A stretch of DNA of 64,000 nucleotides from contig CBDDHT010000004.1 of assembly GCA_965228615.1 (NCBI GenBank), forward strand, positions 2,108,001-2,172,000. Direction: 5' to 3'. Below the pieces are notes generated by a model. It saw only the letters and a program-made list of their open reading frames with translations, made no database searches and had not been told where the DNA came from. Below are positions 63,747-64,000 of the stretch, piece by piece; positions within the stretch are counted from its first letter, which is position 1; every line of letters begins with the position of its first letter. The stretch comes from CBDDHT01 sp965228615 (GTDB lineage Bacteria; Pseudomonadota; Alphaproteobacteria; Rhizobiales; Methyloligellaceae). The position numbers and the translations under genes are program-made.

Positions 63747-64000
63747 CTATCCGGTGCGCCGCCACCGTTCGTGATCAGCTGCAATCTGATGATCCGGCCG
63801 TGCATGCTGGCGTGGTTCTGGTCGACGCATGCTGTGTTCTGCCGGAGTCATTTGGGCCACGGGCTGAGCCAGGCCGATCTGCGACGGCGAAGACTGCACT
63901 TCGGTCGGATTCTCGGAGCGGCGCACTTCCCCCTCAAAAAAAGCACCGCTCTCAATCGTTAGCGATGCATGATGGATATCGCCGATGACACATGCCTCGG
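63747..64000 (-). CDS. Bactofilin, C-terminal part (5' end beyond window)
   Basis: The last 84 codons of a bactofilin are readable on the minus strand from the right edge to a TAG at 63747-63749. The beta-helix end reads ACVIGDIHHASLTIESGAFF and EGEVRRSE, the strongly conserved terminal turn of the family. It is followed by a Pro/Gln-rich, probably disordered tail of about 50 residues. Bactofilins are polymer-forming cytoskeletal proteins that organise cell-wall or stalk synthesis at the membrane. The N-terminal part and the neighbouring genes are outside the window, so the gene is not assigned a symbol. The 210 bp before the peroxidase gene hold no other supported gene. Confidence 0.85.
   Translation of the reverse strand, partial: EACVIGDIHHASLTIESGAFFEGEVRRSENPTEVQSSPSQIGLAQPVAQMTPAEHSMRRPEPRQHARPDHQIAADHERWRRTG

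Noticed and set aside
63675..63962. A 95-codon + strand frame at the right end
   Set aside because: The minus strand encodes the conserved end of a bactofilin over the same bases.

Overview
The window reads as chromosomal DNA of an alphaproteobacterium, most likely of the order Hyphomicrobiales (Rhizobiales). Supporting signs are the DUF1244 / N-formylglutamate amidohydrolase / DUF1036 / pyruvate kinase neighbourhood, an L36 protein without zinc cysteines, a DinB with an N-terminal zinc ribbon, a DUF2336 protein, a TadG-type protein, a bactofilin, and intergenic palindromes typical of that class. No rRNA, tRNA, CRISPR array, intact insertion sequence or prophage was recognised. The genus cannot be named from the sequence alone.

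1-20.7 kb is mostly metabolic: DUF1244 (partial), N-formylglutamate amidohydrolase, an EamA exporter, DUF1036 overlapping pyk, a repeat-rich gap, a compact pterin cluster (PTPS/QueD-like, PTR1-type reductase, FolB, then a GT2 glycosyltransferase), a TPR protein, rpmJ, threonine aldolase, an MMPL transporter with a SMP-30 hydrolase, a class D beta-lactamase, a GST, a sulfotransferase, a secreted DUF255 protein and dinB.

20.7-44.5 kb is a type I secretion locus. Its minus-strand half encodes a TolC-like channel with a long C-terminal tail, a small exported protein, an HlyD-type adaptor and two different ABC proteins that carry opposite active-site defects and so look like a heterodimer. Divergent from them is a 4585-residue adhesin. 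It has about 30 cadherin-like domains, 26 of them in an A-B-C-D higher-order repeat, a five-repeat FG-GAP block inserted inside the last cadherin domain, two LamG-like domains between RTX blocks, and a C-terminal RTX/secretion region. A TIGR03032-family gene follows, and a decayed second copy of it lies about 3 kb further on.

44.5-64 kb holds a very large di-haem peroxidase-like protein next to the adhesin, a cytosolic PAS kinase with a double-domain response regulator, DUF2336, an FAH-family enzyme, a TadG-like VWA protein, a CocE/NonD hydrolase, DUF456, a single-domain response regulator, a REC-PAS kinase, and an ordinary di-haem peroxidase placed 9 bp upstream of a membrane PAS kinase. The window ends in the C-terminus of a bactofilin. 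The strongest candidates for something undescribed are the asymmetric ABC pair that probably exports the cadherin adhesin together with its satellite genes, the pterin-GT2 cluster, and the peroxidase-kinase operon.
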